Source of the DNA: a virus
DNA: 24,507 nucleotides
IMG/VR virus record: IMGVR_UViG_3300026142_000021
Span: 1 to 24,507 of that record
Direction: 5' to 3' (one strand)
The notes under the pieces: generated by a model
The model's database searches: none
Seen by the model: only the letters and a program-made list of their open reading frames with translations
Told to the model about the DNA's origin: nothing
In this document: positions 24,381 to 24,507 of the stretch, one piece after another
Layout of the letters: each line of letters starts with the position of its first letter
How positions within the stretch are numbered: the stretch's first letter is position 1
Program-made: the position numbers and the translations under genes

Positions 24381-24406
24381 CGCCGAGCCGATGAACTGGC
24401 CCGGCG
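24381..24406 (-). other. Hairpin between SSB and the next early gene
   Basis: CGCCG..GCC pairs with GGC..CGGCG (8 bp with one A-C mismatch). It lies just upstream of the ribosome site of the gene at 24368. There is no T-run, so it is more likely a message structure than a terminator. Confidence 0.25.
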
Positions 24407-24419
24407 TGGTTGGGATAGA

Positions 24420-24507
24420 TCAGAACGGGATTCGGTCGGAATCGGTGAAATCGTCGGCTGGCGCTGGCGCTTGACGTGAACCACTCGCCTGCCGCTGTTC
24501 GCCGCCT
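24420..24507 (-). CDS. ssb: Single-stranded DNA-binding protein, C-terminal end (partial)
   Basis: Reading from the right edge gives 28 residues ending at TGA 24422-24420: a Gln/Ala/Pro-rich linker followed by PADDFTDSDRIPF. The acidic tail ending IPF is the diagnostic C-terminus of bacterial and phage SSB proteins, the part that docks DNA repair and replication partners. The OB-fold part lies outside the window. It shows that the - strand block continues into replication and recombination genes. Confidence 0.85.
   Translation of the reverse strand, partial: GGEQRQASGSRQAPAPADDFTDSDRIPF

Noticed and set aside
1-24507. A host with a genome-wide TAG sense codon
   Set aside because: The early block avoids TAG inside genes and uses it once as a stop, which suits a standard-code host; not fully excluded without host sequence.
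1-24507. CRISPR array, insertion sequence or transposon ends
   Set aside because: No regularly spaced repeats, transposase motifs or paired terminal repeats were seen; the only repeats of note are the attP arm-type 9-mers.

Overview
The window is about 24.5 kb of a temperate, long-tailed (siphovirus-type) phage. The host is most likely a proteobacterium, judged from the small-gene families, the tRNA-Asn half used as attachment site, and the moderately high GC. It splits into two blocks with different genetic behaviour. The left block (1-18539, all + strand) is the late operon: end of a head gene, head-tail connector and adaptor, a six-gene glycan-type enzyme cassette, tail terminator, tail tube, tail chaperones G/GT, a 1543-residue tape measure, tail-tip and fibre-like proteins, and a secreted protein. 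The right block (18928-24507, all - strand) is the integration/early block: tyrosine integrase, a DUF4224 protein, a GIY-YIG/HTH fusion, a chain of small phage proteins, and the end of an SSB gene.

The main observation is that the late block is unreadable in the standard code but reads cleanly if TAG is glutamine. I count 58 in-frame TAG codons in about 6,100 late codons, no in-frame TAA or TGA, and no late gene ending in TAG (all 23 stops are TAA or TGA). TAG falls at glutamine-compatible positions in recognisable families. The - strand block has no internal TAG in about 1,800 codons and contains one gene that ends with TAG. The code therefore appears to switch between the early/lysogenic block (TAG = stop) and the late block (TAG = Gln). 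Recoding confined to late genes is known from large-scale surveys of recoded phages; this window is a temperate example with integrase and attP in view. No suppressor tRNA or release-factor gene is visible here.

Between the two convergent blocks (18540-18927) lies what looks like a complete attP: the 3' half of a tRNA-Asn(GTT) gene as core, a strong hairpin terminator, and four copies of a 9-bp motif flanking the core that look like integrase arm-type sites. Phage genes on both sides indicate an unintegrated (circular, permuted or packaged) genome rather than a prophage end.

Other points: the tail chaperone GT fusion needs an A AAA AAC -1 frameshift plus two amber readings. The glycan cassette (1145-5085) sits between head-completion and tail genes with every gene overlapping the next, and contains two related genes. 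The stretch 11849-14109 is almost amber-free and may be a recent acquisition.
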